55,183 nt of DNA from contig JBFKQC010000019.1 in assembly GCA_041627895.1 (NCBI GenBank), forward strand, positions 1-55,183, given 5' to 3'. Made by a program: the position numbers and the translations under genes. The notes under the pieces were generated by a model, which saw only the letters and a program-made list of their open reading frames with translations, had not been told where the DNA came from and did no database searches. Positions 1 through 8,486 of the stretch are shown piece after piece (within the stretch, counting starts at the first letter, position 1; every line of letters begins with the position of its first letter). Source of the DNA: JBFKQC01 sp041627895. GTDB lineage: Bacteria > Pseudomonadota > Alphaproteobacteria > Rhodobacterales > Rhodobacteraceae.

Positions 1-63
1 CGACAGCGCGCCGCCATAGCGCCCGATCGGCGTGCGCACCGCGTCGCAGATGAACGCGTCCAT
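1..63 (-). CDS. pcaF: Acetyl-CoA acyltransferase (3-oxoadipyl-CoA thiolase-like), 5' end only
   Basis: The minus strand from position 63 reads MDAFICDAVRTPIGRYGGAL and runs off the left edge, so only 21 residues are visible. The DAVRTPIGRYGG pattern is the characteristic N-terminus of thiolases. The form FICDAVRTPIGRYGG is the one usual in PcaF/PaaJ-type 3-oxoadipyl-CoA thiolases, which split beta-ketoadipyl-CoA into succinyl-CoA and acetyl-CoA at the end of the ortho-cleavage pathway for protocatechuate or phenylacetate. The gene is divergent from the CoA-transferase gene at 327. The catalytic cysteine and histidine lie outside the window, so the exact substrate class is inferred from the N-terminus alone. 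Confidence 0.75.
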   Translation of the reverse strand, partial: MDAFICDAVRTPIGRYGGALS

Positions 64-326
64 TGCCGGCAACACTCCCCTTGCAGCGGCGACCAGCCAG
101 CCACATCAAGTCGGTAGGTGCAATACGTCTGCGAGGCAAGTCAAATGTTACGACAATTCCGGCATTTTGGGAATCTAGTAACGCAATGCATTCCGGCGAC
201 TGCAATCGCATGGCATTCCTCTTGTCATTCCGCGGCCAGACGACCCAAATTGGGCACCGATCGCCGGCCACCTGCCGGCCGGCCAGGGCGCGAAAAGCAC
301 GCCAACTGACGGAATGCGAGGCGATA
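64..326. promoter_or_regulatory. Divergent intergenic region between thiolase and CoA-transferase
   Basis: This 263-bp gap separates two divergent genes and is visibly less GC-rich than its flanks between about 120 and 240. The pentamer GCAAT occurs repeatedly (near 120, 183 and 202), and a CCGGC/GCCGG inverted repeat lies near 270-285. These may mark regulator sites, but I could not assign a family. The stretch is open in the CoA-transferase frame, but its translation does not resemble any part of that family, so it is treated as non-coding. Confidence 0.4.
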
Positions 327-1526
327 ATGGCGTTGCCGCTTGAAGGACTACGGGTGCTCGACCTGACGAACGTTCTCGCCGGGCCGTTCTGCTGCCATCA
401 ACTCGCCCACATGGGCGCCGAAGTGATCAAGGTCGAGATGCCCGGAACCGGCGATCTGGCCCGCCAGCTTGGCGCCGACCCCGACCTGAACGCCCGGCTG
501 ATGGGCGTCTCGTTCCTGGCGCAGAACACCGGCAAGCGCTCGATCACCGTCAACCTCAAGGATGACGCCGGCAGGGACGTCTTTCGCCGCCTGGTTGCAA
601 CCGCCGACGTCCTGGTCGAGAACTTCCGCCCCGGCGTGATGCAGCGGCTCGGCCTCGGCCACGAGGCGCTTCGCGAGGTCAACGCCGACCTGGTCTATTG
701 CGCGATATCCGGCTTCGGCCAGACCGGGCCGTTGCGGAACCTGCCGGCCTACGACCAGATCATTCAGGGCATGTCGGGCGTGATGAGCGTGACCGGCGAC
801 GCGCAATCGGCGCCGACGCGCGTGGGCTACCCGGTCGCCGACACGATCGGCGGCATGACCGCCGCATTCGCCGTGGCGGCGGCGCTGGCGCGGCCGAAAC
901 CGGGGCGCGGCACGTTCATCGACGTCTCGATGCTCGATTCGGTCCTCGCGACGATGGGCTGGGTCGTGTCGAACTATCTGATCGCCGGCAAGGCGCCCGT
1001 GCCGATGGGGAACGACAACTTCACCGCCAGCCCCTCCGGCAGTTTTCGCACCGCCGATGCGCCGATCAACATCGCCGCCAACAAGCAGGAGCAGTTCGAG
1101 GCGCTCTGCCGCATCGTCGGGCGCGACGACCTGATCGGCGACTCGCGCTTTGCCAGGCGCCAGTCCCGGCTGGACAACCGCGCCGCGCTGACCCGTGAAC
1201 TGGAGGCGGCGCTTGCCGCGCGCGGTGCCGCCGACTGGACGGCGGACCTGAACGCTGCCGGGGTTCCGGCGGGGCCGGTCCTGTCAGTCCCCGATATCCT
1301 GGCGCATCCGCAGATCGCCGGGCGCGGGCTGCTGGCCACCTTCGCGGACGTGCCCGGCGCCGACCGCGACGTGCGCGTCGTCAGGACCGGCATCAGGCTC
1401 GACGGCGAAAGCCCCGCGACCGACCGCCCGCCGCCCCGGCTCGGCGCCGACACCGACGACATCCTGCGCGAAATCGGGCTGGACCCGTCCGAAATCGACG
1501 CGCTGCGCAAGGCGAGGGCAATCTGA
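327..1526 (+). CDS. Family III (CaiB/BaiF) CoA-transferase
   Basis: Transfers CoA between carboxylic acids by the formyl-CoA transferase mechanism. The open frame begins far upstream, but homology to CaiB/BaiF proteins starts at MALPLEGLRVLDLTNVLAGP, so the ATG at 327 is chosen. A purine-rich GAGGCG lies just upstream, and the result is 399 residues, the usual length of about 400. The motif LVYCAISGFGQTGP is followed by PAYDQIIQ with the expected catalytic aspartate at D143, and QNTGKRSITVNLK is also typical. The stop overlaps the next start (TGATG), so it is translationally coupled to the citryl-CoA-lyase-like gene. That pairing suggests the transferase makes the acyl-CoA that the lyase cleaves. 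The natural acid substrate is unknown. Confidence 0.9.
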   Translation: MALPLEGLRVLDLTNVLAGPFCCHQLAHMGAEVIKVEMPGTGDLARQLGADPDLNARLMGVSFLAQNTGKRSITVNLKDDAGRDVFRRLVATADVLVENFRPGVMQRLGLGHEALREVNADLVYCAISGFGQTGPLRNLPAYDQIIQGMSGVMSVTGDAQSAPTRVGYPVADTIGGMTAAFAVAAALARPKPGRGTFIDVSMLDSVLATMGWVVSNYLIAGKAPVPMGNDNFTASPSGSFRTADAPINIAANKQEQFEALCRIVGRDDLIGDSRFARRQSRLDNRAALTRELEAALAARGAADWTADLNAAGVPAGPVLSVPDILAHPQIAGRGLLATFADVPGADRDVRVVRTGIRLDGESPATDRPPPRLGADTDDILREIGLDPSEIDALRKARAI

Positions 1527-2344
1527 TGAACGACCGCGCGACTTCCGACTGGTGGGCCACCGACATCATCGACATGGCGCCGGGGGTGATCCGCTATCGC
1601 GGATATGCCCTCGAGGATCTGATCGGAAATGTCGGCTTCGCACAGATGGTCTGGCTGATGCTGCGCGGCGACCTGCCCGGCCGGGCGCAGGCCGACTTGC
1701 TGGAAACCGCGCTGATGTCGGCGGTCGATCACGGGCCGCAGGCGCCGTCGATCGCGGTGGCCCGCATGGCGGCGACCTGCGGCGTCGGGCTGAACAACGC
1801 CATGGCGTCGGCGGTCAACGTGCTGGGTGACGTCCATGGCGGCGCGGGCGAGCAGGCTGTCGCGCTTTTCGAGGCCGCGATTGCCGAAGGCGAGGACATC
1901 GCCGAAGGCGTGTCGCGGGTGCTGGACGGATTCTTTGCCGATGGCGGCAGGTTCGTGCCCGGTTTCGGCCATCGCTTTCACCCGATCGATCCGCGCGCCC
2001 CGCGGCTGATGGATCTGGTGGCCGCCGCCGTTGACGCCGGTACCGTCGCCGGACGGCACCGCGCGGCGGCACTGGAAATCGAACGCCAGGTCGCCGAGCG
2101 GAAGGGGCGGGCGATCCCGATGAACATCGACGGCGCGACGGCGGTGATCTACGCCGAACTCGGGTTTCCGGCACCGCTTGCCCGCGGGCTGTTCTGCCTG
2201 TCGCGCTCCGTCGGCGTGCTGGCCCATGCCTGGGAACAGATGCAGCAGGGCGGGCGCAACAAGGGCCCGATCCCGCGCGACCGGCTGTGGACCTACACGG
2301 GCCCGCCCCCGCGTCCGGTTCCGAAGCGCGGCACCGGAAAATGA
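1526..2344 (+). CDS. Citryl-CoA lyase / short citrate synthase-family protein
   Basis: A 272-residue protein of the citrate synthase fold, much shorter than true citrate synthases (about 430). It keeps all three catalytic positions: H104 in GDVHGGAGEQ, H149 in VPGFGHRFHP and D202 in MNIDGATAVIY. Proteins of this size are annotated as citryl-CoA lyases, which split a 3-hydroxy-3-carboxyacyl-CoA into a 2-oxoacid and an acyl-CoA; the reaction here is inferred. It overlaps the CoA-transferase stop by one base. The two together would form a two-step activate-and-cleave route for a citrate- or citramalate-like acid. Confidence 0.8.
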   Translation: MNDRATSDWWATDIIDMAPGVIRYRGYALEDLIGNVGFAQMVWLMLRGDLPGRAQADLLETALMSAVDHGPQAPSIAVARMAATCGVGLNNAMASAVNVLGDVHGGAGEQAVALFEAAIAEGEDIAEGVSRVLDGFFADGGRFVPGFGHRFHPIDPRAPRLMDLVAAAVDAGTVAGRHRAAALEIERQVAERKGRAIPMNIDGATAVIYAELGFPAPLARGLFCLSRSVGVLAHAWEQMQQGGRNKGPIPRDRLWTYTGPPPRPVPKRGTGK

Positions 2345-2445
2345 CCCGCCCGCAGGAACCCGGCGAGGACCGCGGAAATCATCGGGCCTTTGTCCGGCTT
2401 CGCCGCTATGCTGATGCGGTCTGATGCTACCCCGAAGGTCGTTTC

Positions 2446-3699
2446 ATGTCTGAACGTCCCGCCAATCCGAGCCGGCGACCGCGCCCGTCCGGCAACGACC
2501 CCGTCGGGGCGGCGCCGTCCGCCGGTGCCGGTGCGGCCGCCGCACCCACGCGCGGGTTCCCGCCGGACGAATACCGCCGCCGCGTCGGCGCGCTGCAATC
2601 GCGGATGGTCGCCGCCGGGATCGCGGCGCTTCTGCTGACGACGCCGGCGGACGTCTTCTACGTCACCGGCTTTCTCTCCCGGTTCTGGGAAAGCCCGGCG
2701 CGGCCCTGGTACGTGGTCGTCCCCTCTGCCGGGGCGCCGGTGGCCGTGATCCCGTCGATCGGGGCCGACCTGATGCGGCGGACATGGATCGAGGACATCC
2801 GGACATGGGACGCGCCCGATCCAGCGGATGACGGCGTGAGCCTTCTGGCCGCCGCACTTCGCGAACTGATCCCGCCGGACGGGCGGCTGGGCGTGCCGAT
2901 GGGGCTCGAGACCCACCTGCGCGCGCCGCTGGCCGACCATGCCCGCATGCTGGATGCGATCGCCCCCCGCCGGATCGCCGACGCCACCGAAATCGTGCAG
3001 CGGGTGCGCGAGATCAAGTCCGAAGCCGAGATCGCCAGGATCCGCGCCGCCTGCCGCGTCGCCGACGCAGCTTTCGCCCGCGTACCCGAATTCGCACGCG
3101 TGGGCGCGCCGCTGGACCGGGTGTTCCGCGACTTCCAGATCGCGCTGCTCGACGAGGGGGCGGACTGGGTGAGCTATGTCGCCGGCGGCGCCGGGCCGGG
3201 CGGCTACGGCGACGTGATCTCGCCCGCGGGGCCCGAGCCGCTGGAACCGGGCGATGTGCTGATGCTCGATACCGGCGCCGTGCGCGACGGGTATTTCTGC
3301 GACTTCGACCGGAATTTCGCCCTCGGCCGGGTCGACGGGGCCACCCACGCCGCCCAATCCGCGCTTTGGGCGGCAACCGAGGCAGCGCTTGCAAGCATGC
3401 GCCCCGGCATGGCCGCCTGCGACATCCATGCGCTGTTGTCCGATGCGCTCCGCGCCGAAGGCGCGATACCGGGCGGCGGGCGGCTCGGCCACGGGCTGGG
3501 GATCACGCTGACCGAATGGCCTTCGTTCACCGCGAAGGACCGGACCGAGCTGCGCGCCGGCATGGTCCTGACCATCGAGCCCGGCGTGCGGATCGCGCGG
3601 GGCCGCATCCTGGTGCACGAGGAAAACGTCGTGCTGCGCGAGACCGGGGCCGAACTGTTGTCGACGCGCGCGCCCGCGACGCTGCCGGTTCTGGACTGA
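2446..3699 (+). CDS. M24 family metallopeptidase (Xaa-Pro peptidase / ectoine hydrolase-like)
   Basis: A 417-residue pita-bread-fold protein. After a low-complexity Pro/Ala-rich N-terminal stretch of about 38 residues come a creatinase-type N-terminal domain (about 45-185) and the M24 catalytic domain (about 195-410). The five dinuclear-metal ligands can be read: D275 and D286 in LDTGAVRDGYFCDF, H349 in GRLGHGLG, E378 in TIEPG and E392 in VHEENVV. It should therefore be an active metallohydrolase, cleaving an Xaa-Pro dipeptide or an amide such as hydrolysed ectoine. It sits between the lyase-like gene and the racemase-like gene, three bases before the latter. Its substrate cannot be told from sequence. 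Confidence 0.85.
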   Translation: MSERPANPSRRPRPSGNDPVGAAPSAGAGAAAAPTRGFPPDEYRRRVGALQSRMVAAGIAALLLTTPADVFYVTGFLSRFWESPARPWYVVVPSAGAPVAVIPSIGADLMRRTWIEDIRTWDAPDPADDGVSLLAAALRELIPPDGRLGVPMGLETHLRAPLADHARMLDAIAPRRIADATEIVQRVREIKSEAEIARIRAACRVADAAFARVPEFARVGAPLDRVFRDFQIALLDEGADWVSYVAGGAGPGGYGDVISPAGPEPLEPGDVLMLDTGAVRDGYFCDFDRNFALGRVDGATHAAQSALWAATEAALASMRPGMAACDIHALLSDALRAEGAIPGGGRLGHGLGITLTEWPSFTAKDRTELRAGMVLTIEPGVRIARGRILVHEENVVLRETGAELLSTRAPATLPVLD

Positions 3700-3702
3700 G
3701 CC

Positions 3703-4464
3703 ATGAGCGGATTCCCATACGATCTGACCGGCCCCATCGGTCACCGCGCGACGCTCGGCCTGATCGCCCTGCAGGCCGACGAGACCGTCGAGCCCGAACT
3801 GCATCACCTCTTCGCGCGGCCCGGCGTCGCGCTATATGTCAGCCGGGTGCCAAGCGGAGCCGAAGTGACCACCGACACGCTCGCCGCGATGCAGGCCCAC
3901 CTGCCCGCGGCGGCGCGGCTGTTGCCGCCTTCGCTGGAATTCGGCGCGATCGGCTATGCCTGCACCTCCGGGGCCACGACCATCGGCGCAGACAGGGTCG
4001 CGGCGCTGGTCCGCGACGCCGCCGCGGCGCGGCACGTCACCGACCCGCTGACCGCGGCCGTGGCGGCCTGCGATGCGATGGGCATCCGCTCGCTGGCGCT
4101 GGTCTCGCCCTATGTCGCCAGCGTCGCGGACCCGCTGCGCGCGGCCTTCGCCCGGGGCGGGGTCGCGGTGCCCGTCTCGGTGTCGTTCGGCGAAAAGATC
4201 GAGGCCCGCGTGGCGCGGATCGACCCGGGCTCGATCCGCGAGGCGGCGTTGTCGGTGGGCGGCGCGGCAGAGGCCGAGGCGGTGTTCCTGTCCTGCACCA
4301 ACCTGCGCACCTTCGGCATCATCGACGATCTCGAGCAACGGCTCGGCAAGCCGGTCCTCGCCAGCAATCAGGTGCTCGCCTGGCACATGGCCCGCCTTGC
4401 CGGCGGGCCGGAATTGCCGGATGCGCCCGGGCGGCTGTTTCGTCATGCGGCAGGGGCCGGCTGA
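3703..4464 (+). CDS. Asp/Glu racemase superfamily protein (maleate isomerase-like)
   Basis: A 253-residue member of the Asp/Glu/hydantoin racemase superfamily in the maleate cis-trans isomerase / arylmalonate decarboxylase branch. Both catalytic cysteines are present: C87 in GYACTSGATTIG and C198 in FLSCTNLRT. Maleate isomerase turns maleate into fumarate, the last step of nicotinate and some aromatic pathways; related proteins act on other 2-substituted malonates. It follows the M24 gene by three bases, so it is probably in one operon with the CoA-transferase and lyase genes. The exact substrate is uncertain. Confidence 0.8.
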   Translation: MSGFPYDLTGPIGHRATLGLIALQADETVEPELHHLFARPGVALYVSRVPSGAEVTTDTLAAMQAHLPAAARLLPPSLEFGAIGYACTSGATTIGADRVAALVRDAAAARHVTDPLTAAVAACDAMGIRSLALVSPYVASVADPLRAAFARGGVAVPVSVSFGEKIEARVARIDPGSIREAALSVGGAAEAEAVFLSCTNLRTFGIIDDLEQRLGKPVLASNQVLAWHMARLAGGPELPDAPGRLFRHAAGAG

Positions 4465-4486
4465 ATCGGGCGCGGGCCTGGCACAC

Positions 4487-4888
4487 TCAGCTCCACTGCG
4501 CATTCAGCGCGCGCAGCAGGTCGAGCCGCATGATGATCCCCACGATCCGACCGTCCTCGACCACCGGGAAGCGGCGGAAATCCGACTCCAGAAACCGCTG
4601 CGCCGCGCTCACCAGGTCGAGGTCGGCATCCAGCGTCTGCACGTCGCGGGTCATGTAGTCGGCCACGATCCCGCTCCAGCCCTGGTAGTAACTCGCGTGC
4701 AGCGCCGCGCGGAAACAGTCCTTGGCGGTGATGATGCCCACGAGGTTGCCGCCGGCATCCAGCACCGGCGCGCCCGAAATGCCGTGCTGGATCAGCCTCG
4801 CCACGGCATCGACGATGGCGGTGTCCGGCGCAAAGCTGATCAAGTTGCGCGAGATGTAGTCGCGCAGCGTCGGCGTGCCGGCCATCAT
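4487..4888 (-). CDS. CBS-domain pair protein
   Basis: A 133-residue protein made almost wholly of two CBS repeats (about 10-60 and 78-128). Each ends in the usual pattern: GNLVGIITAKDCFR and GRIVGIIMRLDLLR. Such stand-alone CBS pairs sense adenine nucleotides or other ligands. The start is MMAGTPTL: its ATG at 4888 overlaps the nqrM stop (ATGATG), so it is the last gene of the nqr operon. A longer open frame upstream in this reading is only the shadow of nqrM and apbE. Its role in the operon is not known. Confidence 0.85.
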   Translation of the reverse strand: MMAGTPTLRDYISRNLISFAPDTAIVDAVARLIQHGISGAPVLDAGGNLVGIITAKDCFRAALHASYYQGWSGIVADYMTRDVQTLDADLDLVSAAQRFLESDFRRFPVVEDGRIVGIIMRLDLLRALNAQWS

Positions 4889-5052
4889 CGCGCCTCCCCT
4901 GCCCGGCTGCCCCGGTTCGGACAACGCTCGCAGGCGCCGCAGCCGACGCCGCCGCAGCTTCCGCGCAGCGGCGCGCGGCCCAGAACCACGCCCAGCGCCA
5001 GCCCCGCCATCGCCAGCAGGATCACCAGGAACGTAATCGCCATTGTCGCCAT
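4885..5052 (-). CDS. nqrM: NqrM, Na+-NQR maturation factor
   Basis: A 55-residue gene (MATMAITFLVILLAMAGLAL at the N-terminus). One hydrophobic segment (about 5-25) is followed by a cysteine cluster, GSCGGVGCGACERCPNR, with C33, C38, C41 and C44. This is the layout of NqrM (DUF539), which is required for Na+-NQR assembly and is thought to deliver iron. It lies directly after apbE, 9 bp from its stop. Its stop overlaps the CBS gene start, so these genes are coupled. A second ATG at 5043 is in frame. Confidence 0.9.
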   Translation of the reverse strand: MATMAITFLVILLAMAGLALGVVLGRAPLRGSCGGVGCGACERCPNRGSRAGEAR

Positions 5053-5061
5053 CCGCGCCTC

Positions 5062-6012
5062 CTATCGCAGCAGCAGCCGGCCGGCGTCGCCCGCGGTGAC
5101 GATCCGGCCTGCCGCGCCGTCGCCGATGACCAGCACCGCCGACAGCCCCTGCGCCTCTGCCATCGCCTGCGCCGCGTCCGGCCCCGCGCTGTACAGCGCC
5201 GTCGCCCAGCCATCCGCGCCGGTGGCGGTGTCCGCGATGACCGAGACCGAGACCAGCTCGCCACTTGCCGGCGCGCCGCGATGCGGGTCGATGATGTGCC
5301 CGTATTGCCGGGCACCGACCCGGTAGCCCTGGGCCAGCGGACCCGATGTCGCGACCGCGCGCCGGTCGAGCGCCAGCGCGGCCTGGGCATTGTCGATCGC
5401 CACGCGCCACGGCCGTCCTGCCGGATGTGCGCCGCGAGCGGCGACCTCGCCGCCAAGCTCGAACAGGAAATCCCGCACGCCGCGCGCGTCCAGCGCCGCC
5501 ACGATCCGGTCCAGCGCCCAGCCCTTGGCGATGCCGCAGAGATCGAGCGTGAGCCCCGCCTTGCCCTTCCGCAGCGCGCCGTCCCGCAGCCCCAGGTCGC
5601 CCGCATCGCCCACGCGCCGGCCGCGGATCGGCCCGAACCCGTAGCGCCCGACGACCGGGCCGACCGTGGGGTCGAATGCCCCGCCCGAGGCGCGCGCGAG
5701 GTCCAGCGCCGCCCGCGTCACCCGGGCCAGTCCCTCGGACAGCGGCAGCCAGTCGGTGCCTTCGGCCCGGTTGATCCGGCTGATCTCGGACCCCGCGCGC
5801 CAGGGCGACATCGCCCGATCCACGTCGCGGATCACCGCCAGGATGTCGCCCGCCGCCCCGCCCGGCAGACCGGTTTCGCCCGTGACCAGCCGCCAGTAGG
5901 ACCCGAAGGCGCGCCCACCGTAGACCGGCAGGGCGGACGCCCGGTGCGGCAGCGCCCAGACCAGCCCGGCGGCGGCTGCGCCGGCAAGAAGCGAACGTCG
6001 GGAAAGGTGCAT
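5062..6012 (-). CDS. apbE: FAD:protein FMN transferase (ApbE), NQR flavinylation
   Basis: A 316-residue ApbE-family flavinyltransferase that attaches FMN through a phosphoester bond to a threonine in S/T-G-A-T motifs. The N-terminus LSRRSLLAGAAAAGL is a twin-arginine type export signal, so it acts outside the membrane. Family landmarks include GSYWRLVTG near the N-terminus, the metal- and flavin-binding stretch FDPTVGPVVGRYGFG, and LDLCGIAKGWALDR with the conserved GIAKGWALD. It lies 4 bp after nqrF and 9 bp before nqrM, so it is dedicated to the Nqr complex. The most likely target in this operon is T236 of NqrC. Confidence 0.93.
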   Translation of the reverse strand: MHLSRRSLLAGAAAAGLVWALPHRASALPVYGGRAFGSYWRLVTGETGLPGGAAGDILAVIRDVDRAMSPWRAGSEISRINRAEGTDWLPLSEGLARVTRAALDLARASGGAFDPTVGPVVGRYGFGPIRGRRVGDAGDLGLRDGALRKGKAGLTLDLCGIAKGWALDRIVAALDARGVRDFLFELGGEVAARGAHPAGRPWRVAIDNAQAALALDRRAVATSGPLAQGYRVGARQYGHIIDPHRGAPASGELVSVSVIADTATGADGWATALYSAGPDAAQAMAEAQGLSAVLVIGDGAAGRIVTAGDAGRLLLR

Positions 6013-6016
6013 CGGG

Positions 6017-7237
6017 TCAGCCTCCGAAATCGTCGAAATGGATCATCTCGTCCTCGACGCCGAGATTGTCGAGCATCGCCCGCACCGCCTGGATCATCAG
6101 CGGCGGACCGCAAAGGTAGTATTCGCATTCCTCGGGTGCCGGATGGTCCCTGAGATAGCCCTGGAACACCGCCTCGTGGATAAAGCCCCTGGCGGTTCCT
6201 TTCGGCTCGTCCGGATCCGGGTCCGACAACGCCAGGTGAAAGCTGAAGTTCGCGTGCCGCGCCTCGAGGTCGCGGAACTCGTCGACATAGAACGCATCCG
6301 TCCGGCCGCGCGCGCCGTACCAGTAGGACAGGCGCCGGCCCGTGCCGACGCGGTCCAGCTGGTCGTGGATGATTGCCCGCAGGGGCGCCATGCCGACACC
6401 GCCGCCGATGAACACCATCTCGCGCGCCGTCTCGCGGGCGCCGAAATCGCCGTATGGACCCGAGACCGCCAGGCTTTCGCCGGGCGACAGGCCGAACAGG
6501 TAGGACGACACGATGCCCGGCGGAATCCCGGTGCCCCCCGGCGGGGGCACGGCCAGCCGGATCGTCAGCACGATCTTTCCGGCATCCGCGGGCGTGTTGG
6601 CCAGCGAATAGGCCCGCGTCACCGGCACCGCGCTTTGCACGCGCAGCGCGCGCCATCCGAGCCGGGTCCAGATCTCCTCGTACTCCGGCGCGACCTCGAT
6701 CCGCGCGAAATCCAGCCCGTAGGGCGGCGCGCTGACCTGCACGAAGGCGCCGGGGCGCGCGTCGAACGCCGCGCCCTTCGGCAGGTCCAGCACGATCTCG
6801 CTGATCAGCGGCGCAAGCATCGTGTTCGAGACCACGGTGCAAGTCAGCGTCTCGACCGACAGCAACTCTTCCGGCACCGCCACGGCCAGGGGCCCGCGCA
6901 CCACGGTCTGGCAGGCCAGCCGCACGCCCTGGCGAAGCTCGGCGCCGCTCAGGCGCGCGCGCTCGGACGGGCCGGGCTCGTGCGCTTCGTCGGGCAGGCG
7001 CACACGGCACAGCCCGCAGGTGCCGCGCCCGCCGCAGGGCGACGGGATCGCCAACCCGCCCGATTGCAGGATCGGCAGCAGCTTGTCGCCGGTGTTGCCC
7101 TTGAACGCCGTCGTCCCGTTCACCGTGATCTCGACCGGGTGACTCGGCGCCAGCACCGCGCGCGCGGCCATGACCGCGATGGTCAGCGCCAGCACGATGG
7201 CGGTCAGCAGAAGCGTGGACAGCAGCACCTCGCTCAT
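6017..7237 (-). CDS. nqrF: Na+-translocating NADH:quinone reductase subunit F
   Basis: The NADH-oxidising subunit, 406 residues. One N-terminal membrane helix (about 5-28) is followed by a [2Fe-2S] plant-type ferredoxin domain with ligands C68, C74, C77 and C109 (CGGRGTCGLC). A ferredoxin-reductase domain follows, with the FAD-binding RAYSLAN motif (about 208-214), a nucleotide-binding GGGVGMAPLRA and the C-terminal CGPPLM motif. Electrons enter here from NADH and pass from FAD to the iron-sulfur cluster. Its start overlaps the nqrE stop by the usual ATGA arrangement. Length and motifs match the family fully. Confidence 0.96.
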   Translation of the reverse strand: MSEVLLSTLLLTAIVLALTIAVMAARAVLAPSHPVEITVNGTTAFKGNTGDKLLPILQSGGLAIPSPCGGRGTCGLCRVRLPDEAHEPGPSERARLSGAELRQGVRLACQTVVRGPLAVAVPEELLSVETLTCTVVSNTMLAPLISEIVLDLPKGAAFDARPGAFVQVSAPPYGLDFARIEVAPEYEEIWTRLGWRALRVQSAVPVTRAYSLANTPADAGKIVLTIRLAVPPPGGTGIPPGIVSSYLFGLSPGESLAVSGPYGDFGARETAREMVFIGGGVGMAPLRAIIHDQLDRVGTGRRLSYWYGARGRTDAFYVDEFRDLEARHANFSFHLALSDPDPDEPKGTARGFIHEAVFQGYLRDHPAPEECEYYLCGPPLMIQAVRAMLDNLGVEDEMIHFDDFGG

Positions 7238-7836
7238 GGCAGCGCCACGCTGGAAAACGCGGTGAAGCCCATCGAGATCAGGCCCGTCACCACGAAGGTG
7301 ATGCCCAGCCCGCGCAGCCCGGGCGGCACATCGGCATAGCGCAGCCGCTCGCGGATCGCCGCCAGAAGCGCGATCGCCAGCGCCCAGCCTATGCCGCTGC
7401 CGAGACCGAAGACCACGCTTTCGCCGAAGTCGTAGCGGCGTTCGGCCATGAAGAGGCTGCCGCCCAGGATCGCGCAGTTCACCGTGATCAGCGGCAGGAA
7501 GATGCCGAGCGCGCGGTACAGCGCCGGCATGTAGCGGTCGAGCGCCATTTCCAGCACCTGCACCGCGGCCGCGATCACCCCGATGAAGGCAATGAGCTTC
7601 AGGAAGGTCAGGTCGACATCCGGCAGGCCGAGCCAGGCCCAGGCGCCCTCGATCAGCAGGTAGCGGTGGATCAGGTGGTTGACCGGAACGGTGATCGTCT
7701 GAACCACGATCATCGCCGCGGCAAGCCCCAGCGCCGTGTCCAGCCGTTTCGAGATCGCCAGATAGGTGCAGAGCCCCAGGAAATAGCTGAGGATCAGGTT
7801 GTCAGCGAAGATCGCGCGCAGGAACAGCTCGCTCAT
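7234..7836 (-). CDS. nqrE: Na+-NQR subunit E
   Basis: A 200-residue, strongly hydrophobic protein with about six membrane segments. The start MSELFLRAIFADNLILSYFL is chosen because NqrE proteins begin at this point; the open frame continues upstream only as a shadow of other subunits. NqrE and NqrD form an inverted pair that binds an intramembrane iron centre through conserved cysteines. Candidates here are C23 (GLCTYLA) and C121 (TVNCAILGG). It overlaps nqrD by 4 bp and nqrF by 4 bp. Confidence 0.95.
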   Translation of the reverse strand: MSELFLRAIFADNLILSYFLGLCTYLAISKRLDTALGLAAAMIVVQTITVPVNHLIHRYLLIEGAWAWLGLPDVDLTFLKLIAFIGVIAAAVQVLEMALDRYMPALYRALGIFLPLITVNCAILGGSLFMAERRYDFGESVVFGLGSGIGWALAIALLAAIRERLRYADVPPGLRGLGITFVVTGLISMGFTAFSSVALP

Positions 7837-8483
7837 GGCTCGGCCCTCGCCGGCAGCGGATATTCGTTGGCCTCGACCTGCGCCGTGCGCCAGCCGCGGA
7901 TCGCCCAGATCAGAAGACCGAGCACGAAGAACGCGCTCGGCGCCAGCAGCATCACGCCCATCGGCTCGAACCAGCCGCCGTCCTCGACCGCGGGCAGCAC
8001 GGTGAAACCGAACAGCGTGCCGCGACCCAGTAACTCGCGCAGGAAGCCGACAATCAGCAGGATCAGCGAATAGCCCAGCCCATAGACCAGCCCGTCCAGG
8101 ATGCTCGGCCAGGGCGGATTGTGCATCGCGAATGTCTCGGTGCGGGCCATGACCAGGCAGTTGGTCACGATCAGCGACACGAAGATCGACAGCCGCTTCG
8201 ACACCTCGAAGGCATAGGCCTGCAGGATCAGGTCGGTGACGATCACCAGCGCCGCGATGATCGTGATCTGCAGGATCAGCCGGATCGCCCGCGGCATGTG
8301 GTTGCGCAAGGTGGCGATGATCCCGCTGGCGGCCATCAGCACCAATGTCAGCGCGACCGACATGGTCAGCGCGGTGTCCATCGACGTGGTGACCGCGAGC
8401 GCCGAGCAGATACCGAGAATCTGCACGGTGATCGGATTGTCGTCGATCAGCGGCGCGAAAAAGCTGCGAAGCCTGCCGAACAT
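7833..8483 (-). CDS. nqrD: Na+-NQR subunit D
   Basis: A 216-residue membrane subunit with about six hydrophobic segments. The iron-binding cysteines expected of NqrD are visible in QILGICSALAVTT and LIVTNCLVMARTE, mirroring those of NqrE. The stretch NPPWPSILDGLVYGLGYS is typical of NqrD/RnfE. The start ATG at 8483 lies 3 bp after the nqrC stop, and the stop overlaps the nqrE start. Confidence 0.95.
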   Translation of the reverse strand: MFGRLRSFFAPLIDDNPITVQILGICSALAVTTSMDTALTMSVALTLVLMAASGIIATLRNHMPRAIRLILQITIIAALVIVTDLILQAYAFEVSKRLSIFVSLIVTNCLVMARTETFAMHNPPWPSILDGLVYGLGYSLILLIVGFLRELLGRGTLFGFTVLPAVEDGGWFEPMGVMLLAPSAFFVLGLLIWAIRGWRTAQVEANEYPLPARAEP

Positions 8484-8486
8484 GGC

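Noticed and set aside
63..326. N-terminal extension of the CoA-transferase to position 63
   Set aside because: The translated extension is unlike any CoA-transferase and would overlap the start codon of the divergent thiolase gene.
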